Shown: positions 16,863 through 26,148 of the stretch, in pieces
How positions within the stretch are numbered: position 1 is the first letter of the stretch
How the letters are laid out: every line of letters starts with the position of its first letter
Origin: Collinsella sp.
GTDB lineage: Bacteria > Actinomycetota > Coriobacteriia > Coriobacteriales > Coriobacteriaceae
Direction of reading: 5' to 3'
Assembly: GCA_019414645.1 (NCBI GenBank)
Contig: DXLP01000027.1
Coordinates: forward strand, 1 to 32,172
Length of the DNA stretch: 32,172 nt
Notes under the pieces: model-generated
Seen by the model: only the letters and a program-made list of their open reading frames with translations
The model's database searches: none
What the model was told of the DNA's origin: nothing
Made by a program: the position numbers and the translations under genes

Positions 16863-18089
16863 TTACGCGGCGCCCGAACGATGCCGCCATATGGATTGTA
16901 CGATACCCACCGTCAGCAGCTGGATCATCATCGAAGACGAACCGAAGCTAATAAACGGTAGCGGAATACCGGTAATCGGCATCATGCCGATGCACATGCC
17001 GATGTTCTCGAAGGTCTGGAATGCCCACATGCCGACGATACCTACGCACGACAGACGCAGGAACAGCGACTCACACTTAAAGGCGACGCGAATCGTCGAA
17101 AAGATCAGCAGCACGTAGAGGCACAAGAGAAAAAAGGAACCGCAAAAACCAAAGGTCTCGGACAAAAAGGCGAAGACGAAGTCGGTGTGGAACTCAGGCA
17201 GAAAGCCGCCGGCCGACTGCGTCGCATGGCCCAAACCCTTACCAAAGAAGCCGCCCGAGCCAACGGCGATAAGCGACTGCTGCAGGTTGTAGGCATCGTC
17301 CGAATCGGCATTATCGGGGTCGATAAAGACCGTCAGACGGTTCATCTGATACTGCTTGATGAGCACATCGTGGCCGAGCAACGAATCAAAGACCGAATCG
17401 AGCGCCAGAACGAGGGCCACCAAGCCCACGAGCAGGGCCAGGGTCGACAGCACCCATTCGCGGCGTGCACCGCTCATACAAATGACGATGGCGCCCGAAA
17501 CCAGCACGACCAGGCCCGATCCCAGGTCGCCCATGGCAACGACGGCCAAAAACGGAATGGACAGCATGCCGCAGAGCTTGACGTAGTCGCGAACGGTATC
17601 GATGCGACCGTTATACTGCGAGCCAAGCGTAGCAATAAAGAAGATGGTGATGAGCTTGGCAAGCTCAACCGGCTGGAATGTCAAGCCGATACCGGGAATC
17701 TTGATCCAGCCCGTCATGCCCAGACCGCCCGTATAGGACAGACCCGGAATCTTGGGCGAGAGGATCACGATCAGGTCGATGACGAGCAACGCCGTCGAGA
17801 AATTGGAAATACCGCGCAGGTCGGAGCGCCAGACCAGCACCGCCAGCACCGCCCCGATGCCGATTCCCAGCAGATGGCGTGAGAACGAGGCATCGGCCTT
17901 AAACTGCGAAGCCGACCAGATGATGATGGCACCGTAGGCGACGAGCGCCACAGTAGCCACGAGCACACCGATATGCACCTTTTGGCGAAACGTGCCGCGC
18001 GAGGCCGAAAGTTGCTTGTTGACGCGGTCCAGGCTGCTGCGAGAGCCGGTCTTGGTTGAACGGAACAGATCCGCCGGAGAAAAATCCAT
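16863..18089 (-). CDS. rodA: Peptidoglycan glycosyltransferase RodA (SEDS family)
   Basis: A 408-aa polytopic SEDS protein that polymerises glycan strands from lipid II during lateral wall growth, paired with PBP2. After a ~38-residue cytoplasmic N terminus there are about ten hydrophobic helices. Family landmarks include WIKIPGIGLTFQPVELAKL, the acidic MGDLGSGLVVL, LIAVGSGGFFGKGLG and the C-terminal TGIPLPFISFGSSSM. The ATG has GGAGG five bases upstream. It directly follows the PBP2 gene. The gene is called RodA rather than FtsW because of the mre-PBP2 neighbourhood. Confidence 0.93.
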   Translation of the reverse strand: MDFSPADLFRSTKTGSRSSLDRVNKQLSASRGTFRQKVHIGVLVATVALVAYGAIIIWSASQFKADASFSRHLLGIGIGAVLAVLVWRSDLRGISNFSTALLVIDLIVILSPKIPGLSYTGGLGMTGWIKIPGIGLTFQPVELAKLITIFFIATLGSQYNGRIDTVRDYVKLCGMLSIPFLAVVAMGDLGSGLVVLVSGAIVICMSGARREWVLSTLALLVGLVALVLALDSVFDSLLGHDVLIKQYQMNRLTVFIDPDNADSDDAYNLQQSLIAVGSGGFFGKGLGHATQSAGGFLPEFHTDFVFAFLSETFGFCGSFFLLCLYVLLIFSTIRVAFKCESLFLRLSCVGIVGMWAFQTFENIGMCIGMMPITGIPLPFISFGSSSMMIQLLTVGIVQSIWRHRSGAA

Positions 18090-18098
18090 CGCAACCTC

Positions 18099-20168
18099 CT
18101 ATCGAACCGAAGAATCGCCCGAGGCCGAAGAGGTATCGGGCTCGTCATAAATCACGCCGAGCACGTCGCGCACGACATGCATCGCGGTATCTGAGCCGCC
18201 GCCGCCCTGCTCCAGGACAGTAGCGATGACATACTTGGGGTCATCGGCCGGCGCATAGGCGCAGAACCACGCGTATTCGTCCTCGCCACTTTTCTCGCCC
18301 GTGCCCGACTTGCCGTATACCTGCGGCGTCAGGGTGCCAAAGTGCGCCGCCAGGGACGTCGATGCCGTGTAAATCACGTCGTGCATACCGTTGCGAACAA
18401 GAGCCAAATCCGAATCGCTGTTGATCTTGGCCTCCAGGCGCTTCTTCTTGCCCTTGCCGTTGTACTTATAGGCATCGCCGTCGCCATCGCGCGACACGGC
18501 AGACAAAAACACGTGAGGCACGTACTGTTTGCCGCCGTTGGCAAGACCCATATAGGCGCACGCCATCTGCAGGGGCGTCACCAGGATATCGCCCTGGCCG
18601 ATGGCGATGTTGGTCATATCGCCGGCATTCCACTTGCGGTCCTCGGCAGAGGCGTCGGTGAAGTACGACTCTTTCCACTCGGCATCGGGAATACGGCCCG
18701 CGCCCTCACTCGGCAGATCGATACCGCAGGTCTTGCCTAGGCCCCAGCGACGAAAGACCTCCTGCAAGCCCTCGGGATGTTGCTCGTCATAAAAGAACGC
18801 CTTGCCCATGTCGTAGAAGACAGGGTCGCACGAGTTGGCGATACCCGACTGCAGCGTCATGGTGCCGTGGCCGGAATGCAACCAGCAGTACTTGCCCCAC
18901 GACTTGCCCAGACCCGTCCAATAGCCCGTGCAGTTGGTCGTCTGCCCCGACGTGTAGGTTCCAAACTCAAGACCGGCCAGTGCCGAGAGCGGCTTGATGG
19001 TCGAGGCCGACATGTACTGTCCGCTAATGGCGCGGTTGAGCAGCGGGTGCGAACCCTTGTCATCATTGAGCTCGGTCCACACGTCATTTGAGACGCCGCC
19101 GATAAAGACAGACGGATCGAACTTGGGCTGGCTCGCCATGCCCAGGATCTCGCCATTGTTGGGATCGAGACACACCACAGCGCCGTTGCCGGCATTGCTG
19201 TAGCCAGTGGTCTTGGCAAGCTCGATAGCGCTCGCCAGCGCCGTCTCGCAGGCCTGCTGGATCTTAAGGTCGAGCGTGAGCTTAATGTCGGAGCCGGCCT
19301 TCGCAGGCACGGCACCGGCCTGACCGGTCACATTGCCCGAGGCATCGACCTTGACGGTCTGCTCGCCACGAATACCCTGCAGCAGGTTTTCGTAGTAGCT
19401 CTCAACGCCCGCCTGGCCCACGATATCGCCCGACTGGTACGTAATCTTGCCAGCAGAAGCATCATCATCGCCAGAGGTTTTCTTATTCTGGGCCTCGAGC
19501 TGCTCGGAGGTAATGGTGCCGGTATAGCCCAAGATATGGCATGCCGTCTCGCCATATGGATACTGGCGCTCGGTACGCTCGGCAATCTTGACGCCCGGGA
19601 ACTCGCCGGCGTGTTCCTTGATATAGGCAACCGTGGAGCGACGGACGTCCGTCGCGATGGTATGCAGGCTCTGAGCGCCCTCTGTATTGTCCTGAATATT
19701 GCGAAGGACCGCCACGTAAGGCATTCCAAGCACGTTGGCAAGATGGCGAACCAGAACCTCATCCTCGGCAAGGTCGCGGTAGGCCACGACAGCAAGTGAG
19801 GGACGGTTCTGGACAAGCGCCACGCCATTGCGGTCGAGGATGCGGCCGCGTACAGCGGGAGTGGTAACGGTGCGAGTCTGATTGCTATTAGCCTGCTTCT
19901 CGTAATAGTCCGACGAGACCATCTGCATGCCCCACAGCTTGACGGCGAGCGCCGCAAACATCGCGCCCACACCCGTGGTGAGGATGGAAAAGCGGCCCTT
20001 AAAGGCGGTCGCCGCGGTATTGCCCTCGCCCTCGGTGGCGCGTGGGGCCGTTCCATGCTGCGTATCGTAGGTAAAACGGGAATCGCCACGACGCATGATG
20101 ACCAGCGCGACCACGATGGCCACAACCAGCACGATACCAGCGATAATAACCGTCAACTGGGAAGACAT
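18099..20168 (-). CDS. mrdA: Penicillin-binding protein 2 (class B transpeptidase)
   Basis: A 689-aa class B PBP that cross-links new peptidoglycan with RodA. The pedestal region follows RGRILDRNGVAL (108-119), and the transpeptidase domain starts at about 295. The active-site SxxK is Ser389-Thr-Ile-Lys392, the second motif is SCD (446-448), and the third is KSGTG at 620-624 rather than the usual KTG. Two hydrophobic helices are present (about 5-25 and 61-80), while most PBP2 proteins have one; the extra one and its ~35-residue linker form an N-terminal extension. GGGAGG precedes the ATG. It lies between mreD and rodA. Confidence 0.94.
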   Translation of the reverse strand: MSSQLTVIIAGIVLVVAIVVALVIMRRGDSRFTYDTQHGTAPRATEGEGNTAATAFKGRFSILTTGVGAMFAALAVKLWGMQMVSSDYYEKQANSNQTRTVTTPAVRGRILDRNGVALVQNRPSLAVVAYRDLAEDEVLVRHLANVLGMPYVAVLRNIQDNTEGAQSLHTIATDVRRSTVAYIKEHAGEFPGVKIAERTERQYPYGETACHILGYTGTITSEQLEAQNKKTSGDDDASAGKITYQSGDIVGQAGVESYYENLLQGIRGEQTVKVDASGNVTGQAGAVPAKAGSDIKLTLDLKIQQACETALASAIELAKTTGYSNAGNGAVVCLDPNNGEILGMASQPKFDPSVFIGGVSNDVWTELNDDKGSHPLLNRAISGQYMSASTIKPLSALAGLEFGTYTSGQTTNCTGYWTGLGKSWGKYCWLHSGHGTMTLQSGIANSCDPVFYDMGKAFFYDEQHPEGLQEVFRRWGLGKTCGIDLPSEGAGRIPDAEWKESYFTDASAEDRKWNAGDMTNIAIGQGDILVTPLQMACAYMGLANGGKQYVPHVFLSAVSRDGDGDAYKYNGKGKKKRLEAKINSDSDLALVRNGMHDVIYTASTSLAAHFGTLTPQVYGKSGTGEKSGEDEYAWFCAYAPADDPKYVIATVLEQGGGGSDTAMHVVRDVLGVIYDEPDTSSASGDSSVR

Positions 20169-20181
20169 CTACGGGCCTCCC

Positions 20182-20748
20182 CTATTTGAGCTTGCGGGTC
20201 TTGGGCTTAAAGCGCATACCCGTCTGGCGTCCGCCACGTGCGGAGAATCCATAGCCGGACTGCGGCACGACGCCGGACATCAAAAACGGAATGGCAACCA
20301 GACCCGTCAGGATCGAGGACGGCAGCGCATGGCCGAAGATCGCCACGACAAAGCTCGTCTCCAAACCCATAAACAGCAAGATGATGCTGTAAATCACATT
20401 AATGACGAGCGCAAAGGCGCCCACAGTGACGCCGCGCGCACTCGGGGTACCGCCCGTCTGACCGACGGCGCTGTGCACCAGGGCAAAAGAACCCACGGTC
20501 AGCAGGAGCGACATAACGCCCACCGGCACGGCAGCGGACAGGTCATAGAACAAGCCGCTGCAAAAACCGCACACGACGGCACGGGTCGGGTCGCCCGAGA
20601 ACACGCTTAGGCACACCAGGATAATCATGAAGTTGACGCGACCGCCCGCAATGGAGATCTGCGGTGCCAGGCCTGCCTGCAGCAGCACGCACACGATGGC
20701 GGCGATTACAAACGTGCGGGAGCTCATCCCCTGCTCGTGTAGATCCAT
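20182..20748 (-). CDS. mreD: Rod shape-determining protein MreD
   Basis: A 188-aa integral membrane protein of the Rod complex, which with MreC links cytoplasmic MreB to PBP2 and RodA. About five hydrophobic helices are visible, and the typical loop sequence GLFYDLSAAVPVGVMSLL is present. ATG 20748 is preferred because the GGGGG ribosome site is seven bases upstream; the in-frame ATG at 20754 would be too close. It is placed by position between mreC and the PBP2 gene as well as by hydropathy, since MreD sequences are poorly conserved. Confidence 0.88.
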   Translation of the reverse strand: MDLHEQGMSSRTFVIAAIVCVLLQAGLAPQISIAGGRVNFMIILVCLSVFSGDPTRAVVCGFCSGLFYDLSAAVPVGVMSLLLTVGSFALVHSAVGQTGGTPSARGVTVGAFALVINVIYSIILLFMGLETSFVVAIFGHALPSSILTGLVAIPFLMSGVVPQSGYGFSARGGRQTGMRFKPKTRKLK

Positions 20749-20759
20749 GGACATGCCCC

Positions 20760-21758
20760 CTATTCGTTCGAGCCGGAATCGGTCGTCTCGGACGTGTCGG
20801 AACTGTCATCCGAGCTCTCGTCCATCGTCTTGGTCGCAGCATCGCGCGACGTTCCCTGCGGCGTGCTGTTGGCCGTGCTCACGTCCTCATCCGAGGCCGA
20901 CTGTTCGTCGGTCAGCGAGGTGATGACCAGCACTTCCTCGTTGTTCTCGGCCGTGGTCTGGGCGCGCACCACAATGGTGTAGTACACGTCGTTTGCCGAT
21001 TTCTCGACCGACGAGACGGTGCCGAGCGGTAGACCCTTGGGGAACACACCGCCAATGCCCGAGGTCACGATGATGTCGCCAACCTTAACATCGGAGTCGA
21101 CGCTCACGTACTCAAGACGCAGCGTGCCGTCAGCCTGACCCTGCAGCATGCCTTGGGCGCGCGTGTCCTGCACCATAGCGGACACGCCCGAGTTCTCGTC
21201 GCCAATCAGGCGCACGGTGGACGTCTTGGCCGAGACTTCGATGATCTGGCCGATAACACCGGCCGAACTCGTCACAGGCATGTTGATGGTAAGGCCGTCG
21301 GCAGAGCCCTTGTCGATGGTGACGGTCGAGGTCCAGGCATCGCCCGAGGCACCAACAATACGAGCTGCGGTCGATTTGAGGTTATAGGTCGACTGCAGGC
21401 CGACCAGCCCCTCCAGACGCTCGGCGGTCTTTTGAGCCTCGGAGAGCTCAGCAACCTTAGAGGTCAGTTCCTCGTTTTGCTTCTTAAGATCGTCAAGCGT
21501 GTCCTGCGACGCCGTAAGGTTAGAGAACACGTTGCCGATCGCATTGAAGGGAGCCGCCACAGCCGAGCCCACAAAGCGCACCGGCGAGGTAATCGTCGTT
21601 ACGCCCGAACGCACGGCATGAATCGGTCCTGCCTCGCCCTCGCGGATGTAAAACGTGAGCAGCAACACCGAAATCAGGCTGAAAACAATCAACGGGCGCA
21701 TACCCGTTGATTGTCGCTTGGTATTCAGATTTGTGGAGAAACCCGAAGATCGTGCCAA
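20760..21758 (-). CDS. mreC: Rod shape-determining protein MreC
   Basis: A 332-aa bitopic protein with one N-terminal helix (about 22-38), a coiled coil (about 85-118) and an extracytoplasmic beta-barrel domain (about 125-275) containing SAGVIGQIIEVSAKTSTVRLI and TSGIGGVFPKGLPLG. It activates PBP2 and organises the Rod complex outside the membrane. The last ~50 residues are Ser/Asp/Thr-rich and probably disordered. The start is TTG at 21758 with AAGGTGG upstream. A perfect 12-bp hairpin with a short U tail lies within codons 15-25. The gene is 21 bases after mreB. Confidence 0.93.
   Translation of the reverse strand: MARSSGFSTNLNTKRQSTGMRPLIVFSLISVLLLTFYIREGEAGPIHAVRSGVTTITSPVRFVGSAVAAPFNAIGNVFSNLTASQDTLDDLKKQNEELTSKVAELSEAQKTAERLEGLVGLQSTYNLKSTAARIVGASGDAWTSTVTIDKGSADGLTINMPVTSSAGVIGQIIEVSAKTSTVRLIGDENSGVSAMVQDTRAQGMLQGQADGTLRLEYVSVDSDVKVGDIIVTSGIGGVFPKGLPLGTVSSVEKSANDVYYTIVVRAQTTAENNEEVLVITSLTDEQSASDEDVSTANSTPQGTSRDAATKTMDESSDDSSDTSETTDSGSNE
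21685..21714 (-). promoter_or_regulatory. Perfect hairpin inside the 5' end of mreC
   Basis: ACAATCAACGGG and CCCGTTGATTGT form a perfect 12-bp stem around a six-base loop. On the minus strand the stem is followed by TTTC, so the transcript resembles a weak intrinsic terminator. The loop contains the ATG of codon 20. The hairpin begins about 45 bases into the coding sequence. Confidence 0.6.
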
Positions 21759-21779
21759 ATGGAATCCACCTTTTGGAAA

Positions 21780-22823
21780 TTAAGCATTGGTCTGGACGAA
21801 GCCGCCATCAAACGCATTGGCCTCGAGCACGCGGGCACAGCCGTTAACGACGTTATCGAGCGCCGTGGGGCTGACGTTGACCGAAACGCCGGTCTCATCG
21901 CGCAGGCGCACGTCGAGACCGCGCAGCAGCGCGCCGCCACCAGTCAGCAAAATGCCGTAGTACATAAGGTCCGAGGCAAGATCGGGCGGCGTGGCATCGA
22001 GTGCGTCCTTGACGGCCTTGGCCATCTCGTCGAGCGGCTTGTTGAGTGCGCGACGAATCTCCTCGCTCTCGATGCGTACGGTCTTGGGCAGACCGGTGAT
22101 CACGTCGCGGCCGTTGACCTCGACGTCGAGCTCGTCCTTGAGCGGCACGGCGGAACCGACCTTGATCTTGATGTCCTCTGCCGTACGCTCGCCGATGGCC
22201 AGGTTGTAGGCATCTCGAACGTGCGTGAGGATAGCCTGATCGAACTCGTCGCCGGCAATACGGATGGACTGCGAGACGACGATGCCGCCCATAGCAATAA
22301 CGGCAACCTCGGTGGTACCGCCGCCGATGTCGATGACCATGGAGCCGGTGGGTTCCTCGACGGGCAGATCGGCGCCGATAGCGGCGGCCATGGGCTCCTC
22401 GATCAGGTAGGCCTGGCGAGCGCCAGCCTGGATCGTGGCCTCAAAGACAGCACGCTTCTCGACCGACGTGACGCCGGAGGGAACGCAGACGACAACGCGC
22501 GGACGCGGGGTCCACGGATAGCGCTTCTCGGACGCCTTGTCGATAAAGTAGCGAAGCATAGCCTCGGTAACATCGAAGTCAGCGATGACGCCGTCCTTCA
22601 GGGGACGAACGGCCACGATGTTGCCGGGCGTACGGCCGAGCATGCGCTTTGCCTCGATACCGACCGCCAGGATGCGCTCGTCGTTCTTGTCGATGGCGAC
22701 GACAGAGGGCTCGCGAATGACGATGCCCTTGCCGCGCACGGAGACAAGCGTATTTGCGGTGCCGAGGTCGATGGCAAGATCGCCCGCATAGCTACCGAAG
22801 AACATATCCATCAAAGAAAACAA
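21780..22823 (-). CDS. mreB: Actin-like cell-shape protein MreB
   Basis: A 347-aa bacterial actin homologue that polymerises on the inner membrane and directs lateral wall synthesis. The ATP-binding signatures are phosphate 1 DLGTANT (19-25), phosphate 2 IDIGGGTTEVAVI and the adenosine motif LTGGGALLRGL near the C terminus. Length is normal. The start is TTG at 22823, five bases after AGGAG; ATG codons three and five residues downstream lack a ribosome site. It is first in the mreBCD-PBP2-rodA run, which indicates a rod-shaped or elongating cell. Confidence 0.97.
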   Translation of the reverse strand: MFSLMDMFFGSYAGDLAIDLGTANTLVSVRGKGIVIREPSVVAIDKNDERILAVGIEAKRMLGRTPGNIVAVRPLKDGVIADFDVTEAMLRYFIDKASEKRYPWTPRPRVVVCVPSGVTSVEKRAVFEATIQAGARQAYLIEEPMAAAIGADLPVEEPTGSMVIDIGGGTTEVAVIAMGGIVVSQSIRIAGDEFDQAILTHVRDAYNLAIGERTAEDIKIKVGSAVPLKDELDVEVNGRDVITGLPKTVRIESEEIRRALNKPLDEMAKAVKDALDATPPDLASDLMYYGILLTGGGALLRGLDVRLRDETGVSVNVSPTALDNVVNGCARVLEANAFDGGFVQTNA

Positions 22824-22883
22824 CGCAACTCCTGATGTGTTGGATGATTGCTGGAAAACTACTAGCTCATGATACTAGCGCAA

Positions 22884-22916
22884 GCCCGGCACCTCACTTG
22901 CGGTGAAGCGCCGGGC
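22884..22916 (-). other. Stem-loop between the TPR gene and mreB
   Basis: A 14-bp stem with two G-U pairs (22884-22897 with 22903-22916) lies just after the TPR gene stop. It is not followed by a T tract on either strand, so it may be a weak terminator or RNA-stabilising structure rather than a true intrinsic terminator. Confidence 0.5.
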
Positions 22917-22938
22917 AAAGCTAAATCCCATAAGGTCA

Positions 22939-24243
22939 CTACTGGTTGTCAGCAGCCGAGAAATCCATATCGAGCGAGGAAACGGCCCAGCCGATATGAT
23001 TGTCGGAGCGCACGAATTTGACGGTGTACTCCTGCTCGCCGCCCTTGGACAGCGACGCCTTGACCTTGGCGGTCGTCTCGGTCATGGACTGGTCCATGCC
23101 CTCGACGGACACGGTAGCACCCTGCGGAATCGAGGAGATGATCATCGACTTAGCGTCCTCGGACAAACTCGAGGCCAGGCAAGACTCGGCCTTTGCGGTG
23201 TCGCCGTCGCCGGCAGCCTGGAACAGATCGGTAACCACAGATTCCTGAGACGGGAAGCCAAAGCCGCGCGTGTAGGCAAAGCCCAGACCGCCCGCGGCAA
23301 TCAAAATGAGCAGAAGCAGCACAATGAAGACTTTGAGACCCGCGTGGCGATGGCGGCGACGGACCTTGGCCTGCTTACGATCCTGACGGTCCTGCTGGAC
23401 CATCTCGGACTCGGACAGTGTAAAGAAGCCGGTGTCCGAGGGATCGGGCATAAACTGACCGGTCGCGCCCGTAGGATCGAGCGGATCGACGGCGGGAGCG
23501 TCCATCGCGGGCGCCGGAGCCGTGGCCATAGCCGTCTGGGCAGACAGTGCGGCAAGCGAATCATGCACGCGGGCAAGCTCATCGGCCTGCTCGGAAGTGA
23601 GCTGGTAGATGCCATCGGCAGTAGCGGCGTTAAAGGCGTCGAGTGCGTCGGAGGGACGGCCGGCGGCAGAAAGCGCCTGACCCATGCCGGCATTGAGCGC
23701 ACGCGTGTCGTCGCGGGGGCCGGCAAAGTCGATAGCCGTGCGGTAGGTCTCCACGGCATCCGCCGGACGGCCGAGCTTAATGAAGCAACGACCGAGCTCG
23801 CCGAGTGCGGCGGCAGGAGCCGGATTGGCGCCGTCGATGGCAGCCTGACGGAAGGCAGTACCCGCGTTGGCATAATCGCCCGACTGGAACAGCGCATTGC
23901 CCAGGCCCAGATAGGCCTTGAACGGCGTCGCATAGGAAGCATCCTGCGTAGCAGCAGAGAACGCCTGGGCGGCCGTCGTGTAGTCGCCCACGGCGGCGAG
24001 CGCCTTGCCGCGGTTGGTGAGCAGCGCGCCGCGCTTGCCGTAGGTGCCGTCGTTGAGGGCGGCAGCATAAGCCTCGGCGGCCTCGGCATACATGCCCAGG
24101 TGCATCAAGGCGTTGCCACGAAGGTGATCGGCCTCGCCCATAATCTCATCGGGAGTCTTTGCCGCCCCAAGCATCTGGGCTGCAGCGGAAAAATCACCCG
24201 CGCGGTAAGCGGCGCGGCCCTGTTGGATCAGCTGGCTATTCAA
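22939..24243 (-). CDS. TPR-repeat membrane protein
   Basis: A 434-aa protein of unknown specific role. Residues 1-235 are tetratricopeptide-like repeats (for example ADHLRGNALMHLGMYAEAAE and TRALNAGMGQALSAAGRPSD), pointing to protein-protein contacts in the cytoplasm. A Pro/Asp-rich linker leads to a basic stretch and one membrane helix (about 303-324). The last ~105 residues lie outside the membrane and resemble a small DUF4878/NTF2-like domain in pattern, which is tentative. The start is TTG at 24243 with AGGGGA upstream. It is 11 bases after the cyclophilin gene, so the two are co-transcribed. Confidence 0.75.
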   Translation of the reverse strand: MNSQLIQQGRAAYRAGDFSAAAQMLGAAKTPDEIMGEADHLRGNALMHLGMYAEAAEAYAAALNDGTYGKRGALLTNRGKALAAVGDYTTAAQAFSAATQDASYATPFKAYLGLGNALFQSGDYANAGTAFRQAAIDGANPAPAAALGELGRCFIKLGRPADAVETYRTAIDFAGPRDDTRALNAGMGQALSAAGRPSDALDAFNAATADGIYQLTSEQADELARVHDSLAALSAQTAMATAPAPAMDAPAVDPLDPTGATGQFMPDPSDTGFFTLSESEMVQQDRQDRKQAKVRRRHRHAGLKVFIVLLLLILIAAGGLGFAYTRGFGFPSQESVVTDLFQAAGDGDTAKAESCLASSLSEDAKSMIISSIPQGATVSVEGMDQSMTETTAKVKASLSKGGEQEYTVKFVRSDNHIGWAVSSLDMDFSAADNQ

Positions 24244-24254
24244 GGAAGTCCCCT

Positions 24255-24797
24255 TTACTCGTGAACGATCTCGACATGGACGATCTCGTCGCCGGCACGC
24301 AGCTGCGAAATCACATCGAGACCCTCGACCGTGGTACCAAAGACGGTGTAACCGGAATCGAGGTTATGCTGGGCGCCCAGGCAGAAGTAGAACTGCGAAC
24401 CCGCGGAATCGGGGTCCATGGAGCGTGCCATGGCAAGGGCACCATCGACATGGCTGTTGCGCGGATTGGTGGCAAACTCGCCCTTGATGCAGTAGCCGGG
24501 GCCACCGGTACCGGGCATGCCGTCGGGGCCCTCAAGACCAGCGGCGACGTCGGCGCCGGACATATCGCGGGTATTGGGGTCGCCGCCCTGGATGACAAAA
24601 CCGGGCACATAGCGATGGAACTTAAGGCCATCATAGAAGCCCATCGTGGAAAGCTCGCAGAAGTTCGCGACATGAATGGGAGCGCCCTCGCCGTCAAACT
24701 TGACCTTGATGGTACCCTTCGACGTCTCGATAACGGCGCACTCGTCGCCGGCAAGCTGATACTCGGGCGTGTAGAGCTCTTTCTTAAAACCAAACAT
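24255..24797 (-). CDS. Cyclophilin-type peptidyl-prolyl cis-trans isomerase
   Basis: A 180-aa cyclophilin that speeds proline cis-trans isomerisation in folding proteins. The core motif FHRYVPGFVIQGGDP is at 60-74, with the catalytic Arg62 and Gln70, and SAGSQFYFCLG is at 131-141. There is no signal peptide, so it is probably cytosolic. A GGAAGG ribosome site precedes the ATG, and a promoter lies upstream. It is first of a two-gene unit with the TPR membrane protein. Confidence 0.94.
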   Translation of the reverse strand: MFGFKKELYTPEYQLAGDECAVIETSKGTIKVKFDGEGAPIHVANFCELSTMGFYDGLKFHRYVPGFVIQGGDPNTRDMSGADVAAGLEGPDGMPGTGGPGYCIKGEFATNPRNSHVDGALAMARSMDPDSAGSQFYFCLGAQHNLDSGYTVFGTTVEGLDVISQLRAGDEIVHVEIVHE

Positions 24798-24836
24798 GTG
24801 GTTCCTTCCTCGTGCGTTTAAAGCATATTTGTACGA

Positions 24837-24866
24837 ATTGTAGCAATAAGCATGCGCTTACATCAA
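24837..24866 (-). promoter_or_regulatory. Promoter of the cyclophilin-TPR unit
   Basis: Minus-strand -35 TTGATG (24861-24866) and -10 TACAAT (24837-24842) with an 18-base spacer. The spacer contains the short inverted pair TAAGC/GCTTA, which could be an operator or chance. Confidence 0.6.
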
Positions 24867-24898
24867 TTGCGCACGTAGGTTATGCCGACTATGGCGAA

Positions 24899-26047
24899 CT
24901 AATTTTGGGAACGCTGCTGCGGCTTCCAGGAGCCCACATTGGCGTCGTACTGGTTCAGCGCGCTGTTGCCGCCCTGTGCGATGGGCGCCAGGATCTCGCT
25001 TTGGTGGGAACTCATCGACTCGCCATCGGGAATGGCCAGCGAGATATCCCAGCTCTGGCAGATCACGTCGACACGCTCGTACATCCACTCGGCAAGCTGC
25101 TTTAAGTGGGCGATGTCGTCCGCATAGACCGTATCGTCCTGATACTTAAGGTTGTTAAGCTCATCTTGCGTCTTTTTGATCTGGTCGCGCAGGGCGTAGG
25201 CACTCTGCGACAGCTCCTGACGGGTGGACAGCGGCGTTCGGAGATAACCGTTGTTAAAGGAATCGATGACCTCGCCGATCTGGTCCTCGTCGCCGTAGGA
25301 CACGATGGTCTGATACAGACCGTCGAGCCTGGTATAGAGCTGATCATCGGTCAGCACGGTTTCTTCCTGGACCACCTCGGCAGAATCGTCCTGCTTGGTA
25401 TCGTCCTCAGTCGCCTCGCCCTTTTGGCGCGTGGGGAAGGTCGTCTGCGCGGCTTGGCCAAACTGGTCATAGAAGCCAGGCATGACACCCATGGGATCGG
25501 TCGTCACGAACCAATAGGCACCACCGCACACAAAGGCAAGGATCGCGATGACGATGAGCGGCTTAGGGATATGACGCTTGTGCTTGTGATAGGCGTCCTC
25601 GTCGGGATGCACCTTGCGCTTGGGTTTTTGAGCATCGTCGTGGCGGGAAACCGGCGTGGGAATATCGACCTTGGGAATACCGAAATCCTTATCGAAAGCC
25701 GGCAGCACGCAGGTCTCGTTAGGATCGGCGGCGTCCGAAAGCACCGCAGCGGCAGAGGCCGGCGCATGCGGCACCTCGGTATCGATCTGCTCTTGCGTTA
25801 GGCGCGGAAAACCCGCCGTGCGGCCCGCAGCCAAGTCGGATGCGGCCGCGTCCTCGGAGAGGATACCCGGAGCGGGGCGTCCGCATTTGGGGCACGTACG
25901 ATCATGCGGAGAAAGACGGGCACCGCAGCCCTCACAGAACACGAACTCGGTGTGCTCGGGGCCATCGCCCGGACCCACATAGGCGTTGCAGTAGGGGCAG
26001 AACGAGGCGCCGTCCTCGATAGTCTTAAGGCAATGCGGGCAGATCAC
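24899..26047 (-). CDS. Zinc-ribbon single-pass membrane protein
   Basis: A 382-aa protein of unknown function. Two zinc ribbons at the N terminus use Cys3, Cys6, Cys17, Cys20 and then Cys38, Cys41, Cys52, Cys55. A disordered Asp/Pro-rich region follows, then a basic KHKRHIPKP stretch and one membrane helix (about 163-181), which puts the ribbons in the cytoplasm. The remaining ~200 residues are outside and mostly helical, with Gln/Asp-rich segments. GTG 26047 is chosen because the product begins MICPHC, the usual zinc-ribbon start, and AGAGG lies five bases upstream; an in-frame start at 26077 is less likely. Only a weak promoter-like pair is seen in the 101 bases upstream. Confidence 0.8.
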   Translation of the reverse strand: MICPHCLKTIEDGASFCPYCNAYVGPGDGPEHTEFVFCEGCGARLSPHDRTCPKCGRPAPGILSEDAAASDLAAGRTAGFPRLTQEQIDTEVPHAPASAAAVLSDAADPNETCVLPAFDKDFGIPKVDIPTPVSRHDDAQKPKRKVHPDEDAYHKHKRHIPKPLIVIAILAFVCGGAYWFVTTDPMGVMPGFYDQFGQAAQTTFPTRQKGEATEDDTKQDDSAEVVQEETVLTDDQLYTRLDGLYQTIVSYGDEDQIGEVIDSFNNGYLRTPLSTRQELSQSAYALRDQIKKTQDELNNLKYQDDTVYADDIAHLKQLAEWMYERVDVICQSWDISLAIPDGESMSSHQSEILAPIAQGGNSALNQYDANVGSWKPQQRSQN

Positions 26048-26148
26048 GGCATCCTCTTTTCGAAGCAATTCAAACAATCGAGGTTAGAGCATAACATCGC
26101 CACGGCCCCACAGGAGCAAGGCACCAATTCAACATCGCCAGGGCGTAG

